From: an uncultured Steroidobacter sp.
GTDB taxonomy: Bacteria > Pseudomonadota > Gammaproteobacteria > Steroidobacterales > Steroidobacteraceae
Direction: 5' to 3'
Length of the DNA: 46,316 nt
NCBI GenBank assembly: GCA_946478975.1
Contig: CAMLEO010000016.1
Coordinates: 1-46,316 of the forward strand
Shown here: positions 1-9,700 of the stretch, one piece after another
How positions within the stretch are numbered: the first letter of the stretch is position 1
Layout: every line of letters begins with the position of its first letter
Notes under the pieces: model-generated
Told to the model about the DNA's origin: nothing
Seen by the model: only the letters and a program-made list of their open reading frames with translations
Databases searched by the model: none
Made by a program: the position numbers and the translations under genes

Positions 1-788
1 CTGTGCTGCCGTCGCTCAACCTGGTGTACGACATCACGCCGGACTTCCTGCTCAAGGCGGGTGTCGCGAAAGTCATCGCGCGTCCGCGTTATGGACAACT
101 CGCCGGATCGTTCTCGCTCAACAATCAGCAGCTGACCGGCGGCGGCGGCAATCCCGATCTCAAACCTTACGAATCGACCAACTTCGAATTCTCTGCCGAG
201 TACTACCCAACCAAACAATCCATGGTGGCGGCCGAGTTCTTCCATCGCGACATCTCTTCCTACATCGTGCAGAAGACGGTGGAGCGAGCCTTGTTCAATA
301 CCGATACCGGACAACTGGCGACGTATAGCGTCAGCTCGCCGGTCAATGCGCAGGACGCGAAGGTCTCGGGTTTCGCGCTTCAGGGCCAGACCGACATCGC
401 CGCGGGCTTCGGCATCGCTGCAAACATCACTTGGGCGGATGCATCCATTCCGAACGACGAGTACTACATGCCCTACCTCTCGAAGCTGACGTACAACGTC
501 ATTCCCTACTTCGAGCGCGGCCCCTGGGCAGTCCGCTTGAGTTACAGCTATCGCGACAAATATTTCACGCAGATCGGTCGCCTGGCGTCGAAGGACTACA
601 CGGATGACTACACCCAGTTCGATCTGTCCGCGAACTTCGATCTGAACGAGCGAGTGTCGTTCTACGCCAAGGCGCTCAACCTGCTCGATGAAACGTACTA
701 CTCGTTCTCATCGGTCACGATCGCGCCGACCAACTTCTACAAGAACGGCCGGCAGTTCATGGCCGGCGCCAGCTTCAGAATGCAATAG
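1..788 (+). CDS. TonB-dependent receptor, C-terminal part (gene starts before the window)
   Basis: This is the last ~262 codons of an outer-membrane TonB-dependent receptor; the plug and most of the barrel lie upstream of base 1. The visible part has alternating aromatic/polar beta-strands, a NPDLKPYESTNFEFSAEYY-type segment and a C-terminal strand ending in FRMQ, all usual for the end of the 22-strand barrel. The KVIARPRYGQL and GGNPDLKPYES segments resemble the large carbohydrate-linked receptors of Xanthomonas and Caulobacter (TIGR01782 type). A GntR-family regulator starts 73 bp downstream on the same strand and could be co-transcribed, which would suggest a regulated nutrient receptor. 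The substrate cannot be read from this fragment. Family call is firm; subfamily is inferred. Confidence 0.93.
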   Translation, partial: VLPSLNLVYDITPDFLLKAGVAKVIARPRYGQLAGSFSLNNQQLTGGGGNPDLKPYESTNFEFSAEYYPTKQSMVAAEFFHRDISSYIVQKTVERALFNTDTGQLATYSVSSPVNAQDAKVSGFALQGQTDIAAGFGIAANITWADASIPNDEYYMPYLSKLTYNVIPYFERGPWAVRLSYSYRDKYFTQIGRLASKDYTDDYTQFDLSANFDLNERVSFYAKALNLLDETYYSFSSVTIAPTNFYKNGRQFMAGASFRMQ

Positions 789-861
789 GCGAGTCGTGAG
801 CATCGACGGCGGCAAGGTGAACAACCTGCCGCCGTCGGTTCCATGCCGTAGGAGTTGGCGC

Positions 862-1635
862 ATGACATCCCTGGCGAAAAGTCTGCGGTCGTTGGATCCC
901 AACAGCCGCCTGCCGCTGTATCAACAGCTGGAGCGGGCGCTGCGTGAAGCGATCGACAAGCGAGTGCTGAGCCCCGACGATGCGCTGCCCGCCGAGCGCG
1001 ATCTGGCTCAGGAGCTCGAAGTCTCGCGCATTACCGTGCGCAAGGCGCTCGAAGGCCTGGTGAACGAAGGGCTGCTGATCCGCCGTCGAGGATCGGGAAG
1101 TTTCGTCTGCTCGCGCATCGAAAAGAACTTTGCCAAGCTGACTTCGTTCTCCGAGGACATGCGCGCCCGCGGACGCTCCCCGAGCAGCGTGTCGCTGAAG
1201 CAATCCGAAGGCACCGTAACGCCCGAAGAAGCCATGGCCATGCGACTGAGTCCCGGCACTCCCGTATTCCGCTTTCACCGCATTCGCTACGCCGATGACG
1301 CGCCCATGGCACTGGAGTTCTGCACCATCGATGCTTCAGCTTTGCGCTCGCTGAATGTGGTGGACGTCTCTCTGTACGAAGCGCTCGAACAGACCGGGCA
1401 TCGGCCCGTGCGCGCCCTACAAAGACTACGCGCTGTGCTGCTCACGGCCGAGCAGGCCGAATTGCTCAAATCGCGCGCCGGCGAAGCCGGCCTGATGGTC
1501 GAACGCATCGGCTTCCTGAGCGACGGCCGCGCCATCGAATTCTCACAGTCCTATTACCGCGGAGACACGTACGATTTCGTCGCGGAACTGAAGACTGGCG
1601 ACGTGATCATGGGGGCGATGGATGGTGCCGGCTGA
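862..1635 (+). CDS. GntR-family transcriptional regulator with UTRA domain (HutC subfamily)
   Basis: A cytoplasmic DNA-binding regulator of 257 residues. Residues ~12-80 form the GntR winged helix (LPLYQQLERALREAI, then LPAERDLAQELEVSRITVRKAL and the wing RRRGSGSFV). Residues ~95-250 look like a UTRA effector domain (VFRFHRIRYADDAPMALE; the late IEFSQSYYRGDTYDF). The reading frame is open back to 688, but ATG 862 is preferred: it follows GGAG at 851-854 and places the GntR helix at the usual distance from the N-terminus. HutC-type regulators usually respond to a small sugar, amino acid or related metabolite; the effector here is unknown. It lies behind a TonB receptor and may control it. The last 13 bases overlap the 3' end of a tRNA gene on the other strand. 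Confidence 0.9.
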   Translation: MTSLAKSLRSLDPNSRLPLYQQLERALREAIDKRVLSPDDALPAERDLAQELEVSRITVRKALEGLVNEGLLIRRRGSGSFVCSRIEKNFAKLTSFSEDMRARGRSPSSVSLKQSEGTVTPEEAMAMRLSPGTPVFRFHRIRYADDAPMALEFCTIDASALRSLNVVDVSLYEALEQTGHRPVRALQRLRAVLLTAEQAELLKSRAGEAGLMVERIGFLSDGRAIEFSQSYYRGDTYDFVAELKTGDVIMGAMDGAG

Positions 1636-1698
1636 GGGACTCGAACCCCCGACCCCCTGATTACAAATCAGGTGCACTACCAACTGTGCTAAGCCGGC
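1623..1698 (-). tRNA. tRNA-Thr (anticodon UGU), CCA encoded
   Basis: The reverse complement folds as a complete 76-nt tRNA. The acceptor stem is GCCGGCT paired with AGCCGGC, the D-loop contains AGTTGGTAG, the anticodon stem CCTGA/TCAGG encloses TTTGTAA (anticodon TGT), and the T-arm contains GGTTCGAGTCC. CCA is encoded at 1625-1623. The anticodon reads ACA and related Thr codons. The 3' acceptor strand and CCA overlap the end of the convergent gntR-type gene. No integrase or duplicated tRNA 3' end is visible nearby. Confidence 0.97.
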
Positions 1699-1716
1699 CC
1701 GGTGGGAAGGGGGCGC

Positions 1717-1745
1717 ATTGTAAGGGAGTTTGCGGCGCGGGGAAA
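1717..1745 (-). promoter_or_regulatory. Predicted promoter of tRNA-Thr
   Basis: On the minus strand a -10 hexamer TACAAT (1722-1717) is preceded by a 17-base spacer and a weak -35 TTTCCC (1745-1740). The bases after the -10 are GCGCCCCC, a GC-rich discriminator typical of stringently controlled stable-RNA promoters. The start would lie ~10 bases before the mature tRNA 5' end at 1698. Prediction from sequence only. Confidence 0.5.
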
Positions 1746-1790
1746 CCTCGCCCCCAGATCTTGCCAGGAATCTCGGCCCCGAAGCACCGC

Positions 1791-1820
1791 TTGACACCGG
1801 AATCTCGCCTGAGGGATAAG
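1791..1820 (+). promoter_or_regulatory. Predicted sigma70-type promoter of the GH11 xylanase gene
   Basis: A perfect -35 TTGACA (1791-1796), an 18-base spacer and GATAAG (1815-1820, 4 of 6 to consensus) point towards the xylanase gene. Transcription would start near 1827, giving a leader of about 148 bases. The operator-like palindrome at 1834-1847 lies just downstream of the predicted start, where a bound repressor would block the polymerase. The rest of 1699-1974 holds only the tRNA promoter and this leader; no further gene is seen there. Confidence 0.55.
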
Positions 1821-1833
1821 TAGACGGTCGAAA

Positions 1834-1847
1834 AGGTAGCGTTACCA
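1834..1847. promoter_or_regulatory. Palindromic operator resembling the Xanthomonas xyl-box (LacI-family type)
   Basis: The 14-mer AGGTAGCGTTACCA is a near-perfect palindrome centred on CG. It closely resembles TGGTAGCGCTAACA, which I recall as the xyl-box bound by the LacI-family repressor XylR in Xanthomonas. It lies 127 bp upstream of a GH11 xylanase start and just after a predicted TTGACA promoter. No LacI-family gene is in this window, so the regulator would be encoded elsewhere. Confidence 0.55.
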
Positions 1848-1974
1848 TTTTACGGAGGTGAGCCGCACACAGACTCGATCGCACTTTGTTTGTTTCCATC
1901 GATGCTGCAACCACAAGGATGTTGGTCGCGGGGCGCGTCGCGTGCACCCGTCGCCACAGGAAAGGGGGATTTGT

Positions 1975-2982
1975 ATGAATACACGTTTCATGCGAGTCGT
2001 TTTCGCGGCGCTCCTCTGCTCCGCCGCACTGGGCATCTCGCTGGCCCAAGCGCAAACATTGACGAGCAGTCAAACAGGCACTCACGACGGTTACTACTAT
2101 TCGTTCTGGACCGACGGCGGCGGATCGGTGTCGTTCACGCTGCAGCCGGCCGGCCGCTACTCTTCGCAATGGAGCAACGTCGGCAATTGGGTGGGCGGCA
2201 AAGGCTGGCAGACCGGCGGCCGTCGGACGGTGAATTACTCCGGATCGTTCAACCCTTCAGGCAATTCGTACCTGGCGCTGTACGGCTGGACCACGAATCC
2301 GCTGGTGGAATATTACATTGTCGATAGCTGGGGAAGCTGGCGGCCGCCGGGCATCGGATTCCTTGGTACGGTCGTGAGCGACGTCGGCACTTATGATGTT
2401 TATCGCACGCAGCGAGTGAACGCGCCGTCCATCGAAGGCACGCGAACGTTCTATCAATACTGGAGCGTTCGACAGCAGAAGCGCGTCGGCGGCACGATCA
2501 CCACCGGCAATCATTTCGACGCCTGGGCCAGCTACGGCCTGAATCTCGGCACGTTCAACTACATGATCATGGCGACCGAGGGTTACCAGAGCAGCGGCAA
2601 CTCCGACATCACTGTCGACAGCAACGGTGGTGGCGGCGGAGGCGGAAATAAAACAATCGTGGTGCGAGCACGCGGCACCGCGGGCGGCGAATCGATCAGC
2701 TTGCGCGTGAACAACACCAACGTCGCCACCTGGTCACTCTCGACCAGCATGCAAAACTATACGGCGACGACCAGCCTGAGCGGCGGCATTACGGTCGCGT
2801 TCACCAACGACGCCAGCGGCCGCGATGTGCAAGTGGATTACATCCAGGTCAACGGCGAGACGCGCCAATCGGAGAATCAAAGTTACAACACCGGGGTCTA
2901 TGCGAACGGCAGCTGCGGCAGTGGCTCGTACAGCGAATGGATGCACTGTAACGGCGCGATCGGTTACGGCAACACGCCTTAA
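1975..2982 (+). CDS. Secreted endo-1,4-beta-xylanase, GH11 with C-terminal CBM60-like module
   Basis: A 335-residue secreted xylanase cleaving internal beta-1,4 bonds of xylan. Residues 1-26 are a signal peptide ending AQA. The GH11 jelly-roll domain (~28-225) starts with the signature [13 protein letters not shown]. The nucleophile Glu lies in [11 protein letters not shown] and the acid/base Glu in ATEGYQSSG. After a Gly-rich linker (GGGGGG) a ~110-residue C-terminal module begins [15 protein letters not shown] and contains [11 protein letters not shown] and paired cysteines, as in CBM60 xylan-binding modules that follow some GH11 enzymes. The frame is open from 1858, but ATG 1975 is chosen because the signal peptide starts there and AAAGGGGG precedes it. 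Likely controlled by the promoter and operator at 1791-1847. GH11 call is firm; the CBM number is by resemblance. Confidence 0.95.
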   Translation: MNTRFMRVVFAALLCSAALGISLAQAQTLTSSQTGTHDGYYYSFWTDGGGSVSFTLQPAGRYSSQWSNVGNWVGGKGWQTGGRRTVNYSGSFNPSGNSYLALYGWTTNPLVEYYIVDSWGSWRPPGIGFLGTVVSDVGTYDVYRTQRVNAPSIEGTRTFYQYWSVRQQKRVGGTITTGNHFDAWASYGLNLGTFNYMIMATEGYQSSGNSDITVDSNGGGGGGGNKTIVVRARGTAGGESISLRVNNTNVATWSLSTSMQNYTATTSLSGGITVAFTNDASGRDVQVDYIQVNGETRQSENQSYNTGVYANGSCGSGSYSEWMHCNGAIGYGNTP

Positions 2983-2986
2983 TCGC

Positions 2987-4150
2987 TCACGAATCGGCGT
3001 CCGGCTTGGGCAGCGACACCAAAAACGTGCTGCCCTCGCCGGGCTTGGAGCTCACGCGGACTGATCCATTCATCGCCCGCGCTGCCTTCGCGACGATCGC
3101 GAGCCCGATGCCGGTGCCGGCGTACTCGCTTTCGGCATGCAGCCGCTGGAACACCTGGAAGATCTTGTCGTGATATTCCGGGGCGATGCCGATGCCGTTG
3201 TCGCTCACACTCAATAACACGCGCTCGTCCGCCACTGTCGATGAAACAATCACCCGCGGCCGACCATCGCGACGCCGATAAGTGAGCGCGTTGTCGATGA
3301 GGTTGGTGAGAATCTGTTTGATCAGTGTCGGGTCTCCCAGCACCGGCGCCAGCGGCCGCACGATGTCGAATTGAACGCCGCCTTCCTTGATGCGCGCCTG
3401 GAACGTGTTCTCGATCTCAAGCAGGAACGGCTCCAACTGCACCTTCTGCGCCGACATCTCGCGCTGACCGGTGCGCGCGTAATTCAACAAATCCCGAATC
3501 AAACCCTCCATCTGCTGGGCGGCCCGGATGATTTTCTCCACCGTCTTGCGGGAACACTCATCCATCGCCTCCGGCCGCTCCGCGAGCATGCTGGCGTAGC
3601 CGCTGATCGCCCGTAACGGCGCACGCAGATCGTGCGAGGCCGAGTAGGTAAAGGCTTCGAGCTCGTGGTTCGATTCTCTCAAATGCTCTTCGGCCTGGAC
3701 GCGCTCGCGAATCTCACGCTGAAGCCGGGCGTTCTGGATCTGCAGCTCTTTCCGCATCCGTTGCAAGGTGAGGTGCGCGTTGACCCGCGCCCGCACCTCC
3801 GCGACGTGCAGGGGCTTGGTCAGATAATCGACGCCGCCGACTGCGAACCCTTTGAGCTTGTCGCCCTCGCCGGCCGACGAAGTCATGAAGATCACCGGAA
3901 TATCGCGCGTGCTTTCTTTTGCCTTCAAGCGCCGGCACAGCTCGAAGCCGTCGATCCTCGGCATCACCACATCGAGCAGGATCAGCGCCGGGCGCAAATA
4001 TTCGGCGCGTGCCAACGCTTCTTCGCCGTCCTGGGCCACCGCGACTTCCACATCGAGCTGCTCGAGACTGTCGACGACCACCGCCAGATTCGCCGGCGTG
4101 TCGTCGACGATCAGGACGGTGACCTCTTCAGTCGCTGCAGCGGGACTCAT
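2987..4150 (-). CDS. Response regulator-histidine kinase (REC-HisKA-HATPase)
   Basis: A soluble 387-residue kinase with an N-terminal receiver domain. REC spans ~10-128: acidic pair D16/D17, phospho-acceptor D60 in LILLDVVMP and conserved K112 in YLTKPL. A coiled coil (~130-165) leads to HisKA with H173 in SASHDLRAPLRAI, the form seen in phytochrome-like kinases. The ATPase domain has NLIDNAL (N box), SDNGIGI (G1) and GTGIGLAI (G2). No membrane segment is present, so its input is probably phosphorylation of its own REC or a partner protein. It ends 4 bp from the convergent xylanase stop, and its start faces a TonB-receptor gene across an intergenic region with a 24-bp inverted repeat. Its output partner is not evident. 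Confidence 0.93.
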   Translation of the reverse strand: MSPAAATEEVTVLIVDDTPANLAVVVDSLEQLDVEVAVAQDGEEALARAEYLRPALILLDVVMPRIDGFELCRRLKAKESTRDIPVIFMTSSAGEGDKLKGFAVGGVDYLTKPLHVAEVRARVNAHLTLQRMRKELQIQNARLQREIRERVQAEEHLRESNHELEAFTYSASHDLRAPLRAISGYASMLAERPEAMDECSRKTVEKIIRAAQQMEGLIRDLLNYARTGQREMSAQKVQLEPFLLEIENTFQARIKEGGVQFDIVRPLAPVLGDPTLIKQILTNLIDNALTYRRRDGRPRVIVSSTVADERVLLSVSDNGIGIAPEYHDKIFQVFQRLHAESEYAGTGIGLAIVAKAARAMNGSVRVSSKPGEGSTFLVSLPKPDADS

Positions 4151-4223
4151 GAAACACCCTCACGTCATCGAGTCGCTGTCACGATCGATGATATTGCGCT
4201 GCGCGCCGTGCCGGAAGGCCGGC

Positions 4224-4247
4224 GCACCTGTGGCAAATCACAGGTGC
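4224..4247. repeat. Perfect 9+6+9 inverted repeat in a divergent promoter region
   Basis: GCACCTGTG (4224-4232) and CACAGGTGC (4239-4247) are exact reverse complements separated by GCAAAT. The repeat lies between the divergent kinase (start 4150) and TonB receptor (start 4360). A weak promoter-like pair GTGCAA/TAGCAT (4255-4260, 4278-4283, 17-base spacer) lies just downstream towards the receptor, so the repeat would be centred near -54. It is a candidate operator; no T-run follows, so a terminator is unlikely. Confidence 0.5.
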
Positions 4248-4359
4248 AACCCTCGTGCAAGCGTGACAACGAAGCGCTAGCATCGCTGCAAACATTTCGC
4301 CGGTGAGACGACGCGAATCGTCGCCCGCCGATCTTGCTGCACAGCCGCAGGTCGTCGCG

Positions 4360-6780
4360 ATGTTGGCCAGCAGAGCGAGCAGAATTGTTCCGGCACTTTC
4401 GGTTTGGATATTGGCCGCGACGGCTGTGCATGCTCAGTCCTCCCCCCCGGCCGCGCCCGAGCTCGGCACGATCATCGTCACCGCTCGCAGAATTCCGGAG
4501 CTGGCACAGAACGCCCCAGTCGCGCTCACTGTGCTCTCCACCGAACGGATTCACAACTACAACGTCAACTCGCTGGAACAAGTTGCAGCAGTCACGCCGG
4601 GATTGATCATCACTCGCGGCAACAGCGGCTCCGGCGCGGACTTCAGCTTACGCGGCATCGGCTCGAACTATTCCAGCATTGGCATCGAACAGTCGGTGGC
4701 AGTGGTGGTGGACGGCGTCTACTACGGACAAGGCCGCGTGATCGATGAAGGTTTCGTCGACCTCGAACGCATCGAGCTGCTCAAAGGTCCGCAATCGTTG
4801 TTCTTTGGCAAGAACAGCACTGCCGGCGTGATCTCGATCACGACCGCGAATCCGACCGAGGAGCTGGATGTCAAAGGTCGAGTGGGCTACGAAGTGGTCA
4901 GCCGCAATCCGTCGGCTGAAGTGGTGATGTCCGGCCCGCTCACCGACAGTCTCGGTATTCGATTCGTTGCGGCCGGCCAGAGTATGATCGACGGCTATGT
5001 TCGTAATCGCGCCAGCGCCGGAACGTATGCAACGTTCGACGCTGCGACCGGAGCGTTCACGCCGCACGCAGTGCCTGCACCGAGCGATCGCGATCTGCCG
5101 GATGAGAGCTTCGCGCTCGGCCGTCTCACTGCACTTTATCAACCGGCCGAAGATTTTCAGGTGAGCCTGAAGGCGACCGTCGATCACAACGAACAGGGCG
5201 GCACCTCCTGGAACGACCGCCTCTGGAAATGTCCGCTGGGCACGTCGGCATTTCCTGGAAGCGCAGGCGAGAGTTGCGACGATACATTTCACATCAGTCA
5301 AAACCCGGCACCACGAGACATCGCCGCCACGCGCAGAGACATGAATCGCGAGAACGGCGAGCTCTACACGCTCTACGATTCTCATTCCTTCACGGCGCAG
5401 GCCGATAAACAGTGGTCGCCCCTGATGCTGACGGCCGTATCGAACTATCAGCGGTTCCGCTACTCCAGCAATTCCGACTACGACTTCACGTCGGTGCCGG
5501 CAATCTGGTCCGACCAGCACAACACCTATCGCGCCTTCTCACAAGAAGTGCGTGCGCGAACCCGATTTGAAGCGCCGCTGAATTTCCTGCTGGGAGTTTA
5601 TTTTCAGGACACGCAGGCCAACTTTGCGCAAGCCGCCGTTTTCTTCGGCTCCGAAAACACGGCGGCCCCCGACCCAGCAAATCGTTACGTGAGTGTGTCG
5701 AAGAGCTCCGCGACCGACGGCCGCACCTGGGCCGGCTACGGCCAGGTGATCTGGACCTTCGCTGCCGATTGGGAGCTCACCGCCGGCGCGCGCTACACCC
5801 AAGAAAAGAAAGATTCGTTTTTCCTCCAGCCGTACGTGAATCCATTCTTCGCCCTGTTATATGCGGAGAATCACAGGCTGGTCGCGCAGCAGGAGTTCAG
5901 CGATACGTCGCCGGAGGCAACGCTGAGCTGGAAACCGCAGGAGAACCTGCTGCTCTATGTCGCATACAAGACAGGTTACAAATCCGGCGGCTTCTCCAAC
6001 AGCGCCGACGATGTCGTCGGCGGTGCGGGCGTCGCCAATCTCGCGTTCGAACCGGAAACCGTGGAAGGCGCCGAGGCGGGGTTCAAAGCACTGCTGCTCG
6101 ACCATCAATTGAACGTGGCCGTGAATGTCTATCGCTACCGTTATTCCAATTTGCAAGTCGATTTCTTCAACGCACAGAACTTCGCGCTGATTACGACCAA
6201 TGCCGGCTCGGCCATCACCGAAGGCGTCGAGCTCGAAGGCGAGTATCGACCGGCCCGGATCGATGGTTTGAAACTTCGCGGCGCCCTCGCCTACAACCGT
6301 GCTCGCTATGGGCATTACATTGGCCCGTGTTACGCGGGACAAACTCAGGCTCAGGGTTGCACCATTACAGACAACGTGCCTTTGCAGAATCTCGGCGGCC
6401 AGCCTACCGCGGATTCGCCACGCTGGTCCGGCACGGTCGGCATCGATCACGACCGCCAGATCGGCACGAGCCTGCTGCTGGGCTTCTCGACGGACCTTCG
6501 TTACAGCGACAGCTATTCCGTTAATCCGTTCGCACAGCCGCTGGATCGACAATCCTCGTACGTGAATGTGGATGCAGCCATCCGGCTGCGCACACTCGAC
6601 AACCGCTGGAAGCTCGAAGCGATCGGCAAGAACCTGACCAACAACTTCGTCGTCACGTACGCTTCGGACATGCCGTCCACCGGCACGCCGCCCGGCGGAG
6701 CAACCGGTCAGCTCGCCGATCAGTTCGCGTTGTTCGCTCCTGCCCGCAGCGTGACGCTGCAGCTCACGTATCTCTATTAG
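4360..6780 (+). CDS. TonB-dependent outer-membrane receptor
   Basis: A complete receptor of 806 residues from ATG 4360; GTG 4303 would add 19 residues. ATG 4360 is preferred because it opens directly onto a signal peptide (SRIVPALSVWILAATAVHAQ). The mature N-terminus carries a TonB-box-like GTIIVTARR. The plug follows, with SLRGIGSNYSS, VVVDGVYYGQGR and LERIELLKGPQSLFFGKNS, then a barrel with KTGYKSGGFSN and a C-terminal strand ending VTLQLTYLY. The plug motifs match the pesticin/FyuA-like receptor group, often duplicated in aromatic- and sterol-degrading proteobacteria, rather than the TIGR01782 sugar receptors elsewhere in the window. The substrate is unknown. The next gene, a giant sensor kinase, begins 15 bp after the stop and is probably co-transcribed. 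Confidence 0.93.
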   Translation: MLASRASRIVPALSVWILAATAVHAQSSPPAAPELGTIIVTARRIPELAQNAPVALTVLSTERIHNYNVNSLEQVAAVTPGLIITRGNSGSGADFSLRGIGSNYSSIGIEQSVAVVVDGVYYGQGRVIDEGFVDLERIELLKGPQSLFFGKNSTAGVISITTANPTEELDVKGRVGYEVVSRNPSAEVVMSGPLTDSLGIRFVAAGQSMIDGYVRNRASAGTYATFDAATGAFTPHAVPAPSDRDLPDESFALGRLTALYQPAEDFQVSLKATVDHNEQGGTSWNDRLWKCPLGTSAFPGSAGESCDDTFHISQNPAPRDIAATRRDMNRENGELYTLYDSHSFTAQADKQWSPLMLTAVSNYQRFRYSSNSDYDFTSVPAIWSDQHNTYRAFSQEVRARTRFEAPLNFLLGVYFQDTQANFAQAAVFFGSENTAAPDPANRYVSVSKSSATDGRTWAGYGQVIWTFAADWELTAGARYTQEKKDSFFLQPYVNPFFALLYAENHRLVAQQEFSDTSPEATLSWKPQENLLLYVAYKTGYKSGGFSNSADDVVGGAGVANLAFEPETVEGAEAGFKALLLDHQLNVAVNVYRYRYSNLQVDFFNAQNFALITTNAGSAITEGVELEGEYRPARIDGLKLRGALAYNRARYGHYIGPCYAGQTQAQGCTITDNVPLQNLGGQPTADSPRWSGTVGIDHDRQIGTSLLLGFSTDLRYSDSYSVNPFAQPLDRQSSYVNVDAAIRLRTLDNRWKLEAIGKNLTNNFVVTYASDMPSTGTPPGGATGQLADQFALFAPARSVTLQLTYLY

Positions 6781-6795
6781 GAGCCAGCGACGCCA

Positions 6796-9700
6796 GTGGA
6801 GACACTGCGAGCAGACGAGGAGTTCGTGCTGGTTCGCGACGTGCTCGAAGGATCGACGACGCCGGTGTTGCTGCTGGTCGCTGTGTCGGAAAGCGCGGCG
6901 AGTTCGGTGCGTCGGCTCGAACATGAGTTGTCGCTGGCGTCGGAGCTGGATCCGCATTGGGCCGTGCGGCCGCTGGCCCTCACCCGCTACCAGGATCACG
7001 TCGCGTTAGTGCTCAACGATCCAGGCGGCGAGCTGCTGAGCACCCTGCTCGGCAAACCGGTCGAGATCGAACGTTTCCTGTCGCTTGCCATCGGCATCAT
7101 CGACGACCTGCGCCAGGTGCATGCGCACGGGCTGATCCACAAAGATATTCAGCCGGGAAACATTCTGGTCGACAACGAAGACCACGTGCGACTCACCGGC
7201 TTTACGCTCGCGTCTCGCCTGCCTCGCGAACGCCACGTCGCCGAACCGCCGCAGTTGCTTGCCGGCACGCTGCCCTACATGGCGCCGGAGCAAACGGGGC
7301 GGATGAACCGTTCCATCGATTCGCGCAGCGATCTCTACGCTCTCGGCGTCGTCTTCTATCAAATGCTCACCGGTCGGTTGCCGTTCACCGCGACCGATCC
7401 GTTGGAATGGGTGCATTGTCACATCGCACGGCAGCCGTCCTCGCCCAGCGAGAGCGCAGCGATTCCGAGCACGCTGGCAAACATCGTTCTGAAGTTGCTG
7501 GCCAAGCCCGCGGAAGATCGTTATCAAACGGCTGCCGGCCTGCAGTCGGACATGCAGCAGTGCCTGACGTGCTGGCAAAAGGAACATCGCATCGACCCTT
7601 TTCCGCTGGGCCGGAACGACGCACCGGATCATCTGCTGATTCCGGAGCGACTGTACGGTCGCGAGAAAGAAGTGAGCACATTGCACGCCGCATTCGCACG
7701 CACCGTACTGGAATCGAAGGCCACGCTGGTGCTGATCGCCGGCGACGCCGGCGTCGGCAAGTCGTCCATCGTCGCGGAACTGCAGCGGCTGATCATCGCG
7801 GAGAACGCGTTGTTTGCCGCGGGCAAGTTCGATCAATACGAGCGCAACCTTCCCGACGCCGCCCTGGCGCAGGCATTGCGCAATCTCGTCCAGCAGCTAT
7901 TGGCCAAAGAGCCGGCGGAGATCGAGCGCTGGCGCGGAGCTTTACTCGCCGCGCTCTCCGGCAACGGTCATCTCATCGCCAATCTGGTGCCCGAGATCGA
8001 ATTGATCATCGGCAAGCAGCGCGCGCATCCCGAACTCGGTCCCGATGACATCGCCAATCGATTCCGCCGCGTGCTGGGGCGTTTTGTCGGCGTGTTTGCC
8101 CGCCCCGAGCATCCGCTGACCTTGTTTCTCGATGACCTGCAGTGGGCCGACGCAGCCACGCTCGATTTCTTGGAACACGTGACCGGAAGTTCAACCATTG
8201 GACCACTGCTGCTGATCGGTGCGTATCGCGGCAACGAGGTCGATGCCACGCATCCGCTGATGCGCCGTTTGCAATCGATTCGTGCCGCCGACGTCAACGT
8301 CGAAGAGATCGTGCTGGGGCCGCTGGGATCCGAGGATGTCCGCTCGATGGTTTGCGACGCCCTGCGAACCTCGCCCGAGAACGCCGGCGAGTTGTCGCAA
8401 CTCGTGTTCGAGCGCGCTGGCGGCAATCCATTCTTTGTGATTCAGTTCCTGACCGGGCTGGAAGAAGAAGGCCTGCTCGCATTCGATCACGGCACCGCCA
8501 CCTGGCATTGGGACGTACAACGCATCGCCGCCAAGGCGTCCACCGAGAACCTGGCGAATCTGGTCGTCGACAAGCTGACGCGCCTGTCTGCGCGCACGCA
8601 GATCACATTGAAATATCTTTCGGCGCTCGCCAATGCCGCAGATATGTCGACGCTCGCGACGATTCTTCGGCTGTCGCAAACTGCGATCGATGCAGCGATG
8701 CGCGAGGCCGTGACCGCCGGACTGGTCGTCCACCTCGGCGAGATGTACAAGTTCCTGCACGATCGCGTGCAAGAAGCAGCGTACGGCCTGATCCCGGAGC
8801 ACGAGCGGCCGGCGGTCCATCTCCGCATCGGCAGAGCGCTGTGGTCGCGCGCGGCGGATTCGGAAGCCAAAGAAAAAATCTTCGACATCGCGACTCAGCT
8901 CAATCGAGGCGCCGAACTCATCACCGACACGGCCGAACGGCTGCGCGTCGCCGAGCTAAATCTGCAGGCCGGCCGCCGGGCTCGCGAAGCGACGGCGTAT
9001 GCAGCAGCCTCCGGCTTTCTGAGTGCCGGCAGACAGTTCCTGCCGGACGACGCCTGGACCGAACATTACGACCTGGCGTTCGGGCTCGAACTGGCGCTCG
9101 GCGAATGTGAGTATTTGACGGCAGAGCTTGGCGCTGCGGATGAACGACTGACCCTGCTGGCAACGCGAGCGACAACCGTGCACGACCGCGCGAGCCTCGC
9201 TTCGTTGCGCATGTTGGTGTATCAAAACCTCGGGCGCAACGAGCGCGCGATCGATGTCTGCCTGGACTATCTTCGTGGCATCGGCGTCGTGTGGGCCGCA
9301 AGCCCGAGCCCCGAAGAAGTGTTCGAGGAATACAACCGGCTGTGGCGCCAGCTCGGCAATCGTCGCATCGAAGATCTGCTCAATCTGCCGGCGCTGAGCG
9401 ACCCGGACCAGAAATGCACGCTCGATGTGCTCGCTTCGGTGCTGGCGCCGGCGCTGCGCGATCGCAATTTTTTTCATTTGTGCATCGGCCGGATGGCGAA
9501 CATCAGCCTCGAATACGGCAACAGCGATGGATCTGCGCTGGCCTACGTGTATCTCAACGCGGTGCTGGGCGAAGACTATGACGACTATCGTCGCGGTTAT
9601 CGGTTCGGCAAGCTGGCCATCGATCTGGTTGAACGCGGCATGGATCGATTCGCACAACGGGTTCAGATCGGCTTCGGAACCACCGTAGTGCCGTGGACCA

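Noticed and set aside
1623..1698. tRNA-Thr as a prophage or island attachment site
   Set aside because: No integrase gene and no second copy of the tRNA 3' end are visible in the window.
4224..4247. CRP-type site (TGTG...CACA)
   Set aside because: The TGTG-CACA spacing is 6, whereas CRP sites need 8 between these tetramers.
4303..4359. GTG 4303 as the TonB-receptor start
   Set aside because: It would add 19 residues before a clean signal peptide starting at ATG 4360; kept only as an alternative.
5857..6999. 380-codon minus-strand open frame
   Set aside because: It covers the TonB receptor and the kinase start on the other strand, with no recognisable domain.
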